A DNA stretch of 64,000 nucleotides from Skermanella sp. TT6 (GCF_016653635.2 NZ_CP067420.1:4614001-4678000), one strand, 5' to 3'. Shown: positions 9,176-18,357, counted from the first letter of the stretch. A program made the numbers and translations. Notes: generated from the sequence alone by a model not told the origin.

Positions 9176-10189
9176 TCAACGGACCATCACCTCGACGCGG
9201 CGGTTGCGCGGTTCCGCCACGCCGTCCCGGGTCGGCACCAGCGGGTCCGTCTCGCCGAAGGACTTCACCTCGACGGCTCCGGCGGGAATGCCCTCCTCCC
9301 GGAGCAGCCTCGCCACCGCCGCCGCCCGCGAGCGGGCCAGGCGTTCGTTCGCCGGCGCCGCGCCGGCCCGGTCGGTATGGCCGATCACCGACAGGTCCGG
9401 CAGCCGGCGCCCCCGGACCTCCGCCAGCAGGTCGGCCACCACGTCCCGCGACGGGCCGGTCAGCTCCTCGCCTCCGGCCTCGAAATAGAGGATGAACGCC
9501 GCGGGGGGCTGCGGCGTGGCGTCCAGCGCGTCGCCGAACAGGCCGGAAACGGCGGCGGGCGCCAGGGCGCCCCGATCGGCGGGCGGCGCGTCGGCGGCGG
9601 CCGACACGCTCGCCGCGAAGGGCCGGTCGAGCGTCCGCCGGCCGCCGCGGGTCTCGACCACGATCGCCCCGGACCCCTCCTCCCCCGGCAACAGCACCAC
9701 CAGCTCGCTCCGGGTCGCGCGCCTCGCCTCCGCCAAGGCTTGATCGAAATCGCTCCGGCAACGCGCGATGTCGTCCATCTGCCAGCCTTCCTCCTGCTGC
9801 TCCGCCCAGCAGTCGAAGGAGGCCTGCGCCCGAGCCGCCGCGATCGGGGCCAGGATCCGGGCGTTCGAATCGAGAACGGACACCAGGCCGCCGCGCGCCT
9901 CGCCGAGACGCCGCAGCTCCGCCCCGTCCAGGTCGCGCTCCCCCGGGTCGGAGGGCTCGACCATCAGTCCCGCCTCGGCGGCCAGGGCGCGCCGGCGGTA
10001 CCGCCGGCTGTCCGGCCAGTCGTACTGATCCGCTTCGCTCGCCGCGAACTCCCGGTACGCGGCCGCCAGTTCGGACAGGAATCCATGCTCGGCCTCCCCA
10101 GCCGGACGCCCTGCCGGCACGGCCGCGCACCCCGCGGCCCCGAGCGCCAGGAGAATTCCCGCCATCCTGCCCGCACCGGCCGCGCTCAC
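9176..10189 (-). CDS. OmpA-family peptidoglycan-associated lipoprotein
   Basis: A 337-residue exported protein. The signal sequence ends in a lipobox (ALGAAGC), so it should be a lipoprotein. A long middle section has several YREF/ARAQASFDCW-type helical stretches. The last roughly 110 residues form an OmpA C-terminal domain that binds peptidoglycan (LSVIGHTDRAGAAPANERLA, RNRRVEVMV). Its start overlaps the stop of the upstream FecR-domain gene by four bases (ATGA), which implies translational coupling. The combination suggests an envelope sensor unit linked to the peptidoglycan; the signal is unknown. Confidence 0.88.
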   Translation of the reverse strand: MSAAGAGRMAGILLALGAAGCAAVPAGRPAGEAEHGFLSELAAAYREFAASEADQYDWPDSRRYRRRALAAEAGLMVEPSDPGERDLDGAELRRLGEARGGLVSVLDSNARILAPIAAARAQASFDCWAEQQEEGWQMDDIARCRSDFDQALAEARRATRSELVVLLPGEEGSGAIVVETRGGRRTLDRPFAASVSAAADAPPADRGALAPAAVSGLFGDALDATPQPPAAFILYFEAGGEELTGPSRDVVADLLAEVRGRRLPDLSVIGHTDRAGAAPANERLARSRAAAVARLLREEGIPAGAVEVKSFGETDPLVPTRDGVAEPRNRRVEVMVR

Positions 10190-10650
10190 GGAGTCGTCTC
10201 CGGGACGCGGACGGCGAAACGCGTGCCGCGGACGCCGACCGTTCCGTTCACGGTCCGGATCCGGACGGCCTCCGGCGCGAGGGCGGCGATGCGGCCGGAA
10301 ATATAGACCAGGGCCCCCCGGATCAGCGACACGATGAAGGAAAGGCTTCCCCTCTGGGGCTCGAAGACGAATTGCCGGACCACGAAATCGCTGTTCTCAC
10401 CCAGGGATATCCGGGACCCGTCCCTGAACGTGATGCCCAGGCTGGAGTCCGCGCCGGTCTGTAGCCGGTCCTGTTCGAAAAGTGCCCCGCCCGCCTCGGC
10501 CTCCAGGGTCCAGGCCCCGCGGGAAACCGTTCCGATCCCGGAAACGGTCTTGATCTGGGCTATCGGCTCCGCCGCTTCCGGGCTCAGGGGCGGAAAGCAG
10601 GCGAGCATGCCCATGACAGGGGCAATCATGAACATCACGGATCTGCGCAT
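10186..10650 (-). CDS. FecR-domain secreted protein
   Basis: A 154-residue protein with an N-terminal signal peptide (cleavage probably after SPEAAE) and a FecR-type beta-rich domain. The domain is recognisable by the segments QTGADSSLGITFRDGSRISL, SLIRGALVYISG and VRTVNGTVGVRGTRFAV. Stand-alone FecR-domain proteins are often encoded next to CHASE2 sensors and OmpA-like proteins, as here, and are thought to act in the periplasm. It is the first gene of the three-gene operon and overlaps the next by four bases. The start at 10650 is chosen because the signal peptide begins there; the ribosome site is weak. Confidence 0.88.
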   Translation of the reverse strand: MRRSVMFMIAPVMGMLACFPPLSPEAAEPIAQIKTVSGIGTVSRGAWTLEAEAGGALFEQDRLQTGADSSLGITFRDGSRISLGENSDFVVRQFVFEPQRGSLSFIVSLIRGALVYISGRIAALAPEAVRIRTVNGTVGVRGTRFAVRVPETTP

Positions 10651-10985
10651 GCCGGCCGCCGCCCTGGAGGTAACTATCTCAAGTTTAAAATCGTCCGGAT
10701 CTTGAAGCCAGACTTTCCGGATAGGACCGGGCCGCTCAAAAGCCATACGCGATCCGCGGCCGCGCTCCCCGCCGTCCATGTTCCAAGGGGATCGGACCCG
10801 GCCCGACCGGCATTGACATTCCGGCATCGGACGGCAAGTTTTGGCGCGGCAGTGCCCCATTCGCGATGCCCGACCGTTTCGGCCCGCCCGCTTCGGAATG
10901 ACCACACACCGGCATTGTTGACCATCCGACGCCTCCAGCCGGGGCGAAGCCTCCTGAACCAAGACCCGCGCGAGAAGGGACTCAC
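10651..10985. other. Intergenic region between the divergent FecR operon and pyk
   Basis: About 335 bases with no gene. It must hold promoters for both directions. The only hexamer I can point to is TTGACA at 10813-10818, with a poor -10 candidate (AAGTTT) 17 bases later, facing pyk. GAGAAGGGA just before 10986 is the pyk ribosome site. No riboswitch or terminator was recognised. Confidence 0.4.
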
Positions 10986-12437
10986 ATGAAACGCAAGGCC
11001 AGTTCGATCCGGCGTTCCCGCTCGACCAAGATCGTCGCGACGCTCGGGCCGGGCACGTCCTCGCCGGAACGGATCCGCGCCCTGTTCGAGGCCGGAGTCG
11101 ACGTGTTCCGGCTCAATTTCAGCCATGGCGTCCAGGAGGACCACGGCACCCGGCTGGAGATCCTGCGGGGTCTGGAGAAGCGGATGGGCCGACCGATCTG
11201 CGTCATGGCCGACCTGCAGGGGCCGAAGCTGCGCGTGGGCCGTTTCGCCGACGGACCGATCAAGCTGAGCCCCGGCATGAGATTCCGCCTCGACTTGTCC
11301 GACGAGCCGGGCGACGAGACCAGGGTCAAGCTGCCCCACCCCGAGATCTTCGAGGCGCTGACCCCCGGCACCGACCTGCTGCTCGACGACGGCAGGGTCC
11401 GGCTGCGCGTGCTGAGCTGCGGCCCCGACCATGCGGAGACGGAGGTGGTCACCGGCACCCAGCTGTCCGACCGCAAGGGCGTCAACGTCCCGAACGTGCT
11501 GCTGCCGCTGTCGCCGTTGACCGCCAAGGACCGCGACGACCTGCGCTACGCGCTCGACATCGGGGTGGACTGGGTCGCGCTCAGCTTCGTCCAGCGGCCG
11601 GAGGACGTCGCCGAGGCGCGCCGTCTGATCGCCAACCGCGCGGCTCTCCTGGTCAAGCTGGAGAAGCCGTCCGCCATCGCCCACCTCGACGAGCTGATCG
11701 AGATGGCCGACGGCATCATGGTCGCGCGCGGCGACCTGGGCGTGGAGATGCCGGCCGAGGACGTGCCCAGCATCCAGAAGCGGATCGTCCGCGAGTCGCG
11801 CATGGCCGGCAAGCCGGTGATCGTGGCGACCCAGATGCTGGAATCCATGATCGGGTCGCCGGCCCCGACCCGGGCCGAGGCGTCCGACGTCGCGACCGCC
11901 GTCTATGACGGCGCCGACGCCGTGATGCTGTCGGCGGAGACCGCGACCGGCGCCTACCCGATCGAAGCCGTGTCGATCATGGACCGCATCGCCCGCCGGG
12001 TGGAGCACGACCCGCTCTACCGCGCCATCATGGACGCCCAGCACCCCGACCCTCAGCGGACCTCCGCGGACGCGATCACCGCGGCGGCCCGCCAGGTCGC
12101 GCAAACGGTGTCGGCCGCCTGCATCGTGACCTACACGACCTCGGGCTCCACGGCGCTGCGTGCGGTCCGCGAGCGGCCGGACGTGCCGATCCTGTGCCTG
12201 ACCTCGCGGCTGGAGACCGCGCGCAGGCTGGTGCTGTCCTACGGCGTCCACAGCGTCAACACCGGCGACGTCAGCACCTTCGCCGAGATGATCCAGAAGG
12301 CCTCGCGCATCGCCTACCAGGACGGCCTCGCCGCCGAGGGCCAGCGGCTGGTGATCACCGCCGGCATCCCCTTCGGCACCCCCGGCAACACCAACGTGCT
12401 CCGCATCGCCTGGGTGGAAGGCAACAGCCAGCCGTGA
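10986..12437 (+). CDS. pyk: Pyruvate kinase
   Basis: A 483-residue protein covering the full pyruvate kinase family. It contains STKIVATLGPGTSS at the start, FRLNFSHG, MADLQGPKLRVG, the catalytic lysine region LLVKLEKPSAI, VARGDLGVEMP and the signature around ATQMLESMI and DAVMLSAETATGAYP. The C-terminal regulatory domain is present. It converts phosphoenolpyruvate and ADP to pyruvate and ATP. GAGAAGGGA lies a suitable distance upstream of the ATG. It is transcribed alone and ends 15 bases before the convergent glcF. Confidence 0.97.
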   Translation: MKRKASSIRRSRSTKIVATLGPGTSSPERIRALFEAGVDVFRLNFSHGVQEDHGTRLEILRGLEKRMGRPICVMADLQGPKLRVGRFADGPIKLSPGMRFRLDLSDEPGDETRVKLPHPEIFEALTPGTDLLLDDGRVRLRVLSCGPDHAETEVVTGTQLSDRKGVNVPNVLLPLSPLTAKDRDDLRYALDIGVDWVALSFVQRPEDVAEARRLIANRAALLVKLEKPSAIAHLDELIEMADGIMVARGDLGVEMPAEDVPSIQKRIVRESRMAGKPVIVATQMLESMIGSPAPTRAEASDVATAVYDGADAVMLSAETATGAYPIEAVSIMDRIARRVEHDPLYRAIMDAQHPDPQRTSADAITAAARQVAQTVSAACIVTYTTSGSTALRAVRERPDVPILCLTSRLETARRLVLSYGVHSVNTGDVSTFAEMIQKASRIAYQDGLAAEGQRLVITAGIPFGTPGNTNVLRIAWVEGNSQP

Positions 12438-12452
12438 GGCCGGCGTTCCCGG

Positions 12453-13796
12453 CTACTCCGCCGCCTGGACCTGCGGAGATGGTTTCGCCTGCGTGACGAA
12501 GGCCGGGTTGCCCTTCAGGCTTTCCGGCAGCGGGCCGCCGGTCGCCCAGTCCAGCAGCTCGACCGTGTGGACGATCGGGATGCCGGTGCCGGAGGCGATC
12601 TGGGTCATGCAGCCGATATTGCCGGCGGCGATCACCTGGGGCTTGGTGCTCTCGATATTGTGGACCTTGCGGTCGCGCAGCTTCGTCGCGATCTCGGGCT
12701 GGAGCAGGTTGTAGGTGCCGGCCGAGCCGCAGCACAGGTGCCCCTCCGGCACCTCGCGGATCTGGAACCCGGCGGCGCCCAGCAGGGCGCGGGGCGGCGT
12801 CTTGATCTTCTGGCCGTGCTGCATCGAGCAGGCGGAATGGTAGGCCACCACCTGCCCCGTCTCGACCACCGGCTCGCCCAGGCCGAGCTCGGCCATGAAC
12901 TCGGTGACGTCCTTCGCCAGGGCCGAGATGCGCGCCGCCTTGTCCGCCAGCTCCTTGTCCTCGCGGAACATGAAGCCGTAGTCCTTGACGGTCGTTCCGC
13001 AGCCGGACGTGTTGATCACGATGGCGTCCAGGCCGCCCCGCTCGATTTCCCGGGTCCAGGCCAGGATGTTGGCGCGGGCGAAGCCGTGGCTGCCGTCGGT
13101 CTGGCCCAGGTGGTGGGTCAGGGCGCCGCAGCATCCGGCCCCCTTGGCCACCACCACCTCGACGCCATGGCGGGTCAGCAGGCGGACGGTCGATTCGTTG
13201 ATCGCCGTGTTCAGCACCTGCTGGGCGCAGCCGTTCAGGATCGCGACCCGCTTGCGCCGCGCGCCCTCGGCCGGGATCACCTGCGGCTTGTCCACGGCGC
13301 TGGGGCCGGGAATGCGCTTCGGCGCCAAGGCCAGCATGCCCTTCAGCTTGGCCGGCAGCACGCCCGCGACCGGGCTTCCCGCCCGCGCGGCCATCAGCGC
13401 CAGGCGGAACAGGCCCGGCCGCGGCAGGACCGTCGCCAGCATCCTGCGCATCAGCCGGTCGGCCGCCGGGCGGCGGTAGGTCTTCTCGATATGGGCGCGC
13501 CCGTGGTCGACCAAGTGCATGTAATGCACGCCGGACGGACAGGTGGTCATGCAGGACAGGCAGGACAGGCAGCGGTCGATATGCTTGACCACCTGCTCGG
13601 TCGCCGGCTTGTCGTTCTCCAGCATGTCCTTCATCAGGTAGATGCGGCCGCGCGGACTGTCCAGCTCGTCGCCCAGCAGGGCATAGGTCGGACAGGTCGC
13701 GGTGCAGAAGCCGCAATGGACGCAGGCGCGCAGGATCTTTTCGGACTCGCGGACATCGGCGTCGGCGAGCTGGGCTATGGAGAAATTGGTCTGCAT
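12453..13796 (-). CDS. glcF: Glycolate oxidase iron-sulfur subunit GlcF
   Basis: A 447-residue protein with two ferredoxin-type 4Fe-4S motifs near the N terminus (CVHCGFCTATCP and CLSCLSCMTTCP). Two cysteine-rich CCG domains follow (CCGALTHHLGQ and CCGSAGTYN). This is the architecture of GlcF, the electron-transfer subunit of membrane-linked glycolate oxidase. It is third in the glcDEF operon, 14 bases after glcE. Together the three subunits oxidise glycolate to glyoxylate and feed electrons to the respiratory chain. Confidence 0.95.
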   Translation of the reverse strand: MQTNFSIAQLADADVRESEKILRACVHCGFCTATCPTYALLGDELDSPRGRIYLMKDMLENDKPATEQVVKHIDRCLSCLSCMTTCPSGVHYMHLVDHGRAHIEKTYRRPAADRLMRRMLATVLPRPGLFRLALMAARAGSPVAGVLPAKLKGMLALAPKRIPGPSAVDKPQVIPAEGARRKRVAILNGCAQQVLNTAINESTVRLLTRHGVEVVVAKGAGCCGALTHHLGQTDGSHGFARANILAWTREIERGGLDAIVINTSGCGTTVKDYGFMFREDKELADKAARISALAKDVTEFMAELGLGEPVVETGQVVAYHSACSMQHGQKIKTPPRALLGAAGFQIREVPEGHLCCGSAGTYNLLQPEIATKLRDRKVHNIESTKPQVIAAGNIGCMTQIASGTGIPIVHTVELLDWATGGPLPESLKGNPAFVTQAKPSPQVQAAE

Positions 13797-13810
13797 GGCG
13801 GTTCTCCGCG

Positions 13811-15058
13811 TCAGACCCCGGCGTACAGGCGGCCGGGATTGAAGATGCGCTTGGGGTCCAGGGTTTCCTTGACGCGGGCGGACAGGGCCGCCAGCGGTGC
13901 CGGCTGGGGATGGAACACGTCGGAAGAGGCGCGGACGGTGTCGGGCGCCCGGATCAGCGTCGCGTGGCCGCCGCTCGATCCTCCGCCCAGTCCGATCGCG
14001 CCGCGCACGGCGTGCTGCCCGGCCGCCTCGGCGCCGGGATCGACGGCGAGCCACACCAGGCCGCCGCCCCAGTCGAAATAGGCGTCCGATCCGGGCAGCC
14101 GCCGCTTGATGTCGGCCACCACCCGCGCCCCGTCGGCGGGCGGCACCGACAGGCGCCAGACCAGCCGTTCCGGTTGGGAAACGAACGGCTTGACGTCCCG
14201 GAGGGCGGCCCAGAAGGCCAGCGACGGCTCGCGGTCCAGGAAGTCCACCGTCCCGAAGCCGCCGAGCAGGTCTCGCAGCTTGCCGGCCCGGTACTCGATC
14301 GACGGGCCGAAACCCTCCAGCCGGATCGCGGTCGCCGCGACGCCCGACTCCTTGGCGCCCAGTTCCTCGACGCCCAGCCCGCCGGCCAGCGACGCCGGCA
14401 CATGGGCGGCGCCGGCGACCTCGTAGGGGCTTTGCAGGGCCAGCGCCATTACCCGGATGGCGTCCGTGTCTTCCAGCCCGCGGATCAGCACGGTGCGGGT
14501 ATCCTCCGGCGCCGGAAGCACCTTCAGAGTGACCTCGGTCAGCACCGTCAGCGTGCCGTAGGCGCCGGCCACCAGCTTCGGCAGGTCGTAGCCGGTGACG
14601 TTCTTGACCACCCTGCCGCCGGCCTTGAACGCCTCTCCCCGGCCGCTGACCGCCTGGCATCCCAGGAAATGGTCGCGCACGGCGCCCGCCTTCACCCGGC
14701 GCGGTCCCGCCAGGTTGCACGAGACCACGCCGCCGATCGTCTGGCGTCCGGCCTCGCCGCCCAGCAGCGGGCCGAAGTCGGTCGGCTCGAAGGCGAACTG
14801 CTGGCGGTTCTCGGCGAGCAGGGCTTCCAGCTCGGCCAGCGGGGTCCCGGCGCGGGCGGACAGCACCAGCTCCTCCGGCTCGTACAGGGTCACCCCGGTC
14901 AGGCCCGAGAGGTCGAGCGTGTGGGTCGCCTGGAACGGCCGCCCCAGCGCCCGCTTGCTGCCGTTCCCGACCAGCTCCAGCGGGGTCTCCTCGGAGATCG
15001 CCCAGCGGACGGCTTCCAGGGTCTGGTCCGCGTCCGTGGGCTTCAGATGTGTCTTCAT
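13811..15058 (-). CDS. glcE: Glycolate oxidase FAD-binding subunit GlcE
   Basis: A 415-residue flavoprotein with a PCMH-type FAD-binding domain in the N-terminal half (LELVGNGSKRALGRP, LSARAGTPLAELEALL, TIGGVVSCNLAGPRRVKAG) and the terminal RIFNPGRLYAG motif of the GlcD/GlcE family. It is shorter than GlcD, as expected for GlcE. The start at 15058 lies 8 bases after the stop of glcD, so the genes are cotranscribed. Confidence 0.94.
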   Translation of the reverse strand: MKTHLKPTDADQTLEAVRWAISEETPLELVGNGSKRALGRPFQATHTLDLSGLTGVTLYEPEELVLSARAGTPLAELEALLAENRQQFAFEPTDFGPLLGGEAGRQTIGGVVSCNLAGPRRVKAGAVRDHFLGCQAVSGRGEAFKAGGRVVKNVTGYDLPKLVAGAYGTLTVLTEVTLKVLPAPEDTRTVLIRGLEDTDAIRVMALALQSPYEVAGAAHVPASLAGGLGVEELGAKESGVAATAIRLEGFGPSIEYRAGKLRDLLGGFGTVDFLDREPSLAFWAALRDVKPFVSQPERLVWRLSVPPADGARVVADIKRRLPGSDAYFDWGGGLVWLAVDPGAEAAGQHAVRGAIGLGGGSSGGHATLIRAPDTVRASSDVFHPQPAPLAALSARVKETLDPKRIFNPGRLYAGV

Positions 15059-15066
15059 GCCGGGCC

Positions 15067-16557
15067 CTAGAAGCGCGGGAGGTCGGGGAACGGGATCTGC
15101 CCGCGGTGGATATGCATGCGGCCCAGCTCGGCGCAGCGGTGGAGCTGCGGGAAGACCTTGCCGGGGTTGAGCAGCCCTTCCGGGTCGAAGGCGCATTTCA
15201 GCCGCTGCTGCTGGTTCAGGTCGATCTCGGTGAACTGGTGGGTCATCAGGTCGCGCTTCTCGACCCCGACGCCATGCTCGCCGGTCAGCACGCCGCCGAC
15301 CTCGACGCACAGCTTCAGGATGTCGGCGCCGAAATCCTCCGCCGCCTGGAGCTCGCCGGGCTTGTTGGCGTCGTAGAGGATCAGCGGATGCAGGTTGCCA
15401 TCCCCGGCATGGAACACGTTGGCGACCCGAAGCCCGTGCTTCGCCGACATCTCGGTCATGCGGTTGAGGACCAGCGGCAGCTGCTTGCGCGGGATCGTCC
15501 CGTCCATGCACAGATAGTCCGGGCTGATCCGGCCCACGGCGGGGAAAGCCGCCTTGCGCCCGGCCCAGAAGACCATGCGCTCGTCCTCCGACTCGCTGAC
15601 CCGGACCGAGACGGCGCCGCAGTCGCGGGCGATCTTCTCGACCTCGCCGATCAGGTGGTTGACCTCCGCCTCCGGCCCGTCCAGCTCGACGATCAGCAGC
15701 GCCTCCACGTCCAGCGGATAGCCCGCGTGGACGAACTCCTCCGCCGCATGGATCGCCGGCTTGTCCATCATCTCCATGCCGCCGGGGATGATGCCGGCCG
15801 CGATGATGGCGGCCACGCAGTTGCCGCCGGTCTCGCTGCTCGGGAAGCCGATCAGGACGGCGCGCAGCGTCTCCGGCTTGCGCAGGATGCGCACGGTGAC
15901 CTCGGTCACGACGCCCAGCAGCCCCTCCGACCCGGTCATGATGCCGAGCAGGTCGTAGCCTTCGGCATCCAGGTGCTTGCCGCCGAGCCGGACGATGTCG
16001 CCGTTCATCAGCACCATCTCGATGCCGAGCACGTTGTTGGTGGTCAGGCCGTATTTCAGGCAGTGGACCCCGCCCGAGTTCTCGGCGATATTGCCGCCGA
16101 TCGTGCAGGCGATCTGGCTCGACGGGTCGGGGGCGTAGTAGAACCCCTCGTGCGCCACCGCGGTGGTGATGCCCAGGTTGGTGACGCCGGGCTGGGCGGT
16201 CACGGTCCGGTTGGCGTAGTCGATGTCCAGGATCTTGTTGAACTTGCCCAGTCCCAGGATGATCCCGTCGGCCAGCGGCAGCGCGCCGCCGGACAGCGAC
16301 GTGCCGGCCCCGCGGGGAACGACCTTGATCCCCAGCTCGTTGCAGTATTTCAGGACCTGGGAAACCTGCTCGGTCGTGGTCGGCAGGACGACCACCATGG
16401 GCAGCTGGCGGTAGGCCGTCAGGGCGTCGGTCTCGTAGACCCGCATCTCGTCGCGTTCGACGATGACGCCTTCGCCCGGCACGATGGCCCTCAGTGCATT
16501 GACGATCTCCGCCCGGCGGGCGAGCACCGAAGCGTCAGGCGTGGGCATCTTGATCAT
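15067..16557 (-). CDS. glcD: Glycolate oxidase subunit GlcD (FAD-linked)
   Basis: A 496-residue FAD-linked oxidase. It has the PCMH FAD domain (VVVLPTTTEQVSQVLKYCNE, PRGAGTSLSGGALP, IGGNIAENSGGVHCLKYG), the FAD-oxidase C domain (HAGDGNLHPLILYD) and the GVLTGEHGVGVEK motif. These identify the catalytic glycolate/lactate dehydrogenase-type subunit. The ATG at 16557 follows a GGAGGAGGA ribosome site. It is the first gene of glcDEF. The operon's promoter should lie between 16558 and the rpmJ terminator; no regulator gene such as glcC is adjacent. Confidence 0.95.
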   Translation of the reverse strand: MIKMPTPDASVLARRAEIVNALRAIVPGEGVIVERDEMRVYETDALTAYRQLPMVVVLPTTTEQVSQVLKYCNELGIKVVPRGAGTSLSGGALPLADGIILGLGKFNKILDIDYANRTVTAQPGVTNLGITTAVAHEGFYYAPDPSSQIACTIGGNIAENSGGVHCLKYGLTTNNVLGIEMVLMNGDIVRLGGKHLDAEGYDLLGIMTGSEGLLGVVTEVTVRILRKPETLRAVLIGFPSSETGGNCVAAIIAAGIIPGGMEMMDKPAIHAAEEFVHAGYPLDVEALLIVELDGPEAEVNHLIGEVEKIARDCGAVSVRVSESEDERMVFWAGRKAAFPAVGRISPDYLCMDGTIPRKQLPLVLNRMTEMSAKHGLRVANVFHAGDGNLHPLILYDANKPGELQAAEDFGADILKLCVEVGGVLTGEHGVGVEKRDLMTHQFTEIDLNQQQRLKCAFDPEGLLNPGKVFPQLHRCAELGRMHIHRGQIPFPDLPRF

Positions 16558-16760
16558 GCCGTGTTTCCTCCTCCAGCGGACGGGGCCGTACAGCGGCAAC
16601 AGCCGATGCCGGTCTCTTGTCCCTCGGCCGCGCCTCGTCGGCGCCGGCATTTCATCGCGCGCACATTGGGAAAACGTCGCGTTGATGTAAAGTGGTATCA
16701 CCACTTGGCCGAACAAGAGGCCCTGAAGATAGGATCCTGCGGGTTTTCCCCAACCCCTGA

Positions 16761-16792
16761 AAAGCAAAACCGCGCCGAAACTGCGGCGCGGT
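16761..16792 (-). terminator. Rho-independent terminator downstream of rpmJ
   Basis: On the minus strand a perfect 9-bp stem (ACCGCGCCG at 16769-16777 with CGGCGCGGT at 16784-16792) and 6-base loop is followed by TTTGCTTTTC. It lies about 40 bases after the rpmJ stop codon and before glcD, so it separates the two transcripts. Confidence 0.8.
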
Positions 16793-16829
16793 CACCCCCC
16801 GGAGATACGGGCTCTCCCCTTCAGCACGC

Positions 16830-16955
16830 TCAGCCCTGGCGCGCCTTGAAGCGGGGGTTCTGCTTGTTGATGACGTAGACGCGGCCCTTGCGGCGGATCA
16901 CGCGGCAGGCCTTGTGCCGGGTCTTCATGGATTTCAGCGAGTTCACGATCTTCAT
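16830..16955 (-). CDS. rpmJ: Ribosomal protein L36, zinc-free (C-minus) form
   Basis: A 41-residue protein beginning [19 protein letters not shown] and ending NPRFKARQG. This is bacterial L36 of the large ribosomal subunit. It retains a single cysteine rather than the three Cys and one His of the zinc-ribbon form, so it belongs to the zinc-independent type common in alphaproteobacteria. It is a single-gene transcript with its own terminator and lies away from other ribosomal protein genes. Confidence 0.93.
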   Translation of the reverse strand: MKIVNSLKSMKTRHKACRVIRRKGRVYVINKQNPRFKARQG

Positions 16956-17050
16956 GGTTCACAGTCCCAGGAGGGTAAGTCACAAGAGCGGCGGAAAATA
17001 TGGAGCGCAAGGCCCGATGTCAACAAGCGCCTGTGTTTGCGCGCGGTTTT

Positions 17051-17110
17051 CGGGTCAGCCTTCCGACCCCCGGGTCAGCCTTCCGACCCCCGGGTCAGCC
17101 TTCCGACCCG
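17051..17110. repeat. Three tandem 20-bp units, each an inverted repeat
   Basis: Three consecutive 20-bp units read CGGGTCAGCCTTCCGACCCC twice, and the last ends in CG. Each can pair CGGGTC with GACCC(G) to form a small hairpin. The third unit encodes the last codons and stop (Gly-Ser-Glu-Gly-stop) of the methyltransferase at 17095-18048; the other two lie just beyond its stop codon. It may act in termination or mRNA stability, or be recent slippage. Confidence 0.9.
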
Positions 17111-18048
17111 TCGGCCAGTTTCAGGGCGAAGAAGCGGTACATGCGCAGCCCGCCCTGGAGCGCGGCGACGCGCCGCGCCCACAGTTCGACCTCCTCGACC
17201 ACCGCCAGCTTGGTCTCGTGGTCCATGCTGTGCTTCTCCAGGAACTCGGTCAGCGACTGGATGGCGGCCAGGATCAGCACCCGATGGGCATCCGTCACGT
17301 CCTCGGTGATGCGGATGTCCAGGTTGCGCTGCTGGAGCGAATTGACCGTCTTGGCGACGGTCAGCGGGAACGGCTCCAGCGGCTCCTTCGCCAGCCACTC
17401 CTTCACCGCCGGCGACCGCGGCTCGTCCTTCTCGAAGACATAGTCGGTGAACAGGAGCTGCCCGCGCGGCTTCAGGCTCATCTCGATGCCGTCGTTCAGG
17501 CTCTCGCGGTCCTTGATGCAGAAGAAGGACTCCTTGGAGAAGATGCAGTCGAACCGCTTGGGGTGCCGGAAATTCTCGGGGTCGTAGTGGGTGACGGTCG
17601 CCTGCTTGGCCATGCCGGCCTTGACCGACCGCTCCATCCCCTCCTTCGCGAGGACGGGGGACGGTTCCAGCCCGGTGACCCAGCAGCCATACTGGGCCGC
17701 CATCTTGCGCGCGGCACCGCCCAGGCCGGCCGCCAGGTCCAGCACGCTCATCGCCGGGTTCAGCCCCAGCGGCTTGACCAGTTCCGGTATGTAGTCGTCG
17801 CCGCCCGGCGAGGTGAAGCCGTCGCCCCAGATCTTCTCCACCACGCCGATCCGGGTCGCGGACCAGAGCGGCTTGCCGAAGCGGGAATTGACGCCCGGCA
17901 TCGCCGGCCTGGGCGCGGCGGGAGCGGCCGGCGCGGCTGCCGCCGGTTCCGGTGCTGCGTGCGCCTTGTCCTCGGGCAGGTCGTAGCCTTCCCACCAGGC
18001 GAGCAGGCGCTTCTTCCAAGGCTTGCCGGTTGCCGGGGCTTCGCTCAT
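17095..18048 (-). CDS. SAM-dependent class I methyltransferase
   Basis: A 317-residue protein. A basic Trp-rich start (KPWKKRLLAWWEGYD) leads into an Ala/Pro-rich linker at about residues 30-50. The methyltransferase fold follows: SAM-binding motif I is VLDLAAGLGGAARKMA, then WVTGLEPSPVLAKEG, the acidic segment RFDCIFSKESFFCIKD and GQLLFTDYVFE. It resembles SAM methyltransferases acting on small molecules or lipids; the substrate is not evident. The 3' end lies inside a tandem 20-bp repeat, so the C-terminal residues may vary. It stands alone, with rpmJ downstream. Confidence 0.85.
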   Translation of the reverse strand: MSEAPATGKPWKKRLLAWWEGYDLPEDKAHAAPEPAAAAPAAPAAPRPAMPGVNSRFGKPLWSATRIGVVEKIWGDGFTSPGGDDYIPELVKPLGLNPAMSVLDLAAGLGGAARKMAAQYGCWVTGLEPSPVLAKEGMERSVKAGMAKQATVTHYDPENFRHPKRFDCIFSKESFFCIKDRESLNDGIEMSLKPRGQLLFTDYVFEKDEPRSPAVKEWLAKEPLEPFPLTVAKTVNSLQQRNLDIRITEDVTDAHRVLILAAIQSLTEFLEKHSMDHETKLAVVEEVELWARRVAALQGGLRMYRFFALKLADGSEG

Positions 18049-18357
18049 CTCCCAAACGTCGTCCTGAATGCGGCATGGAACAGCCGCGGCGAGGACCGCC
18101 GGCGGCGCCCCTCTCGTAGCATGATGCCGTTAAACGCCCGTTAAGGGGGATCGCGAGCTTTTCCTGAAAGCCGGGAGCGGATCGTCCGGGCGGGACAAAG
18201 AACGCGCCGCACTTTCATACTATAACCATAGGGTGTTAACATTGGAGCACCAACCTTTCTCTAGGTTGCTGATCGGCTTCATGTTACCTGATGATGATCA
18301 TAAGGTTCCCGAAAGGATCGAGAAAGTCGGGGTCCAAACAATAAAGCTTGTGCCTGA
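18049..18357. other. Intergenic region before the GAF histidine kinase gene
   Basis: About 309 bases between divergent genes, AT-richer from about 18210 onward. It contains CAACCT-TTCTCT-AGGTTG, a 6-bp stem, near 18250 and an ACTATAACCATAG stretch before it that could be part of a promoter. No gene or known RNA was recognised. Confidence 0.4.

Noticed and set aside
17051-17110. CRISPR-like tandem repeat
   Set aside because: The units are contiguous, with no spacers, so it is a tandem repeat and not an array.
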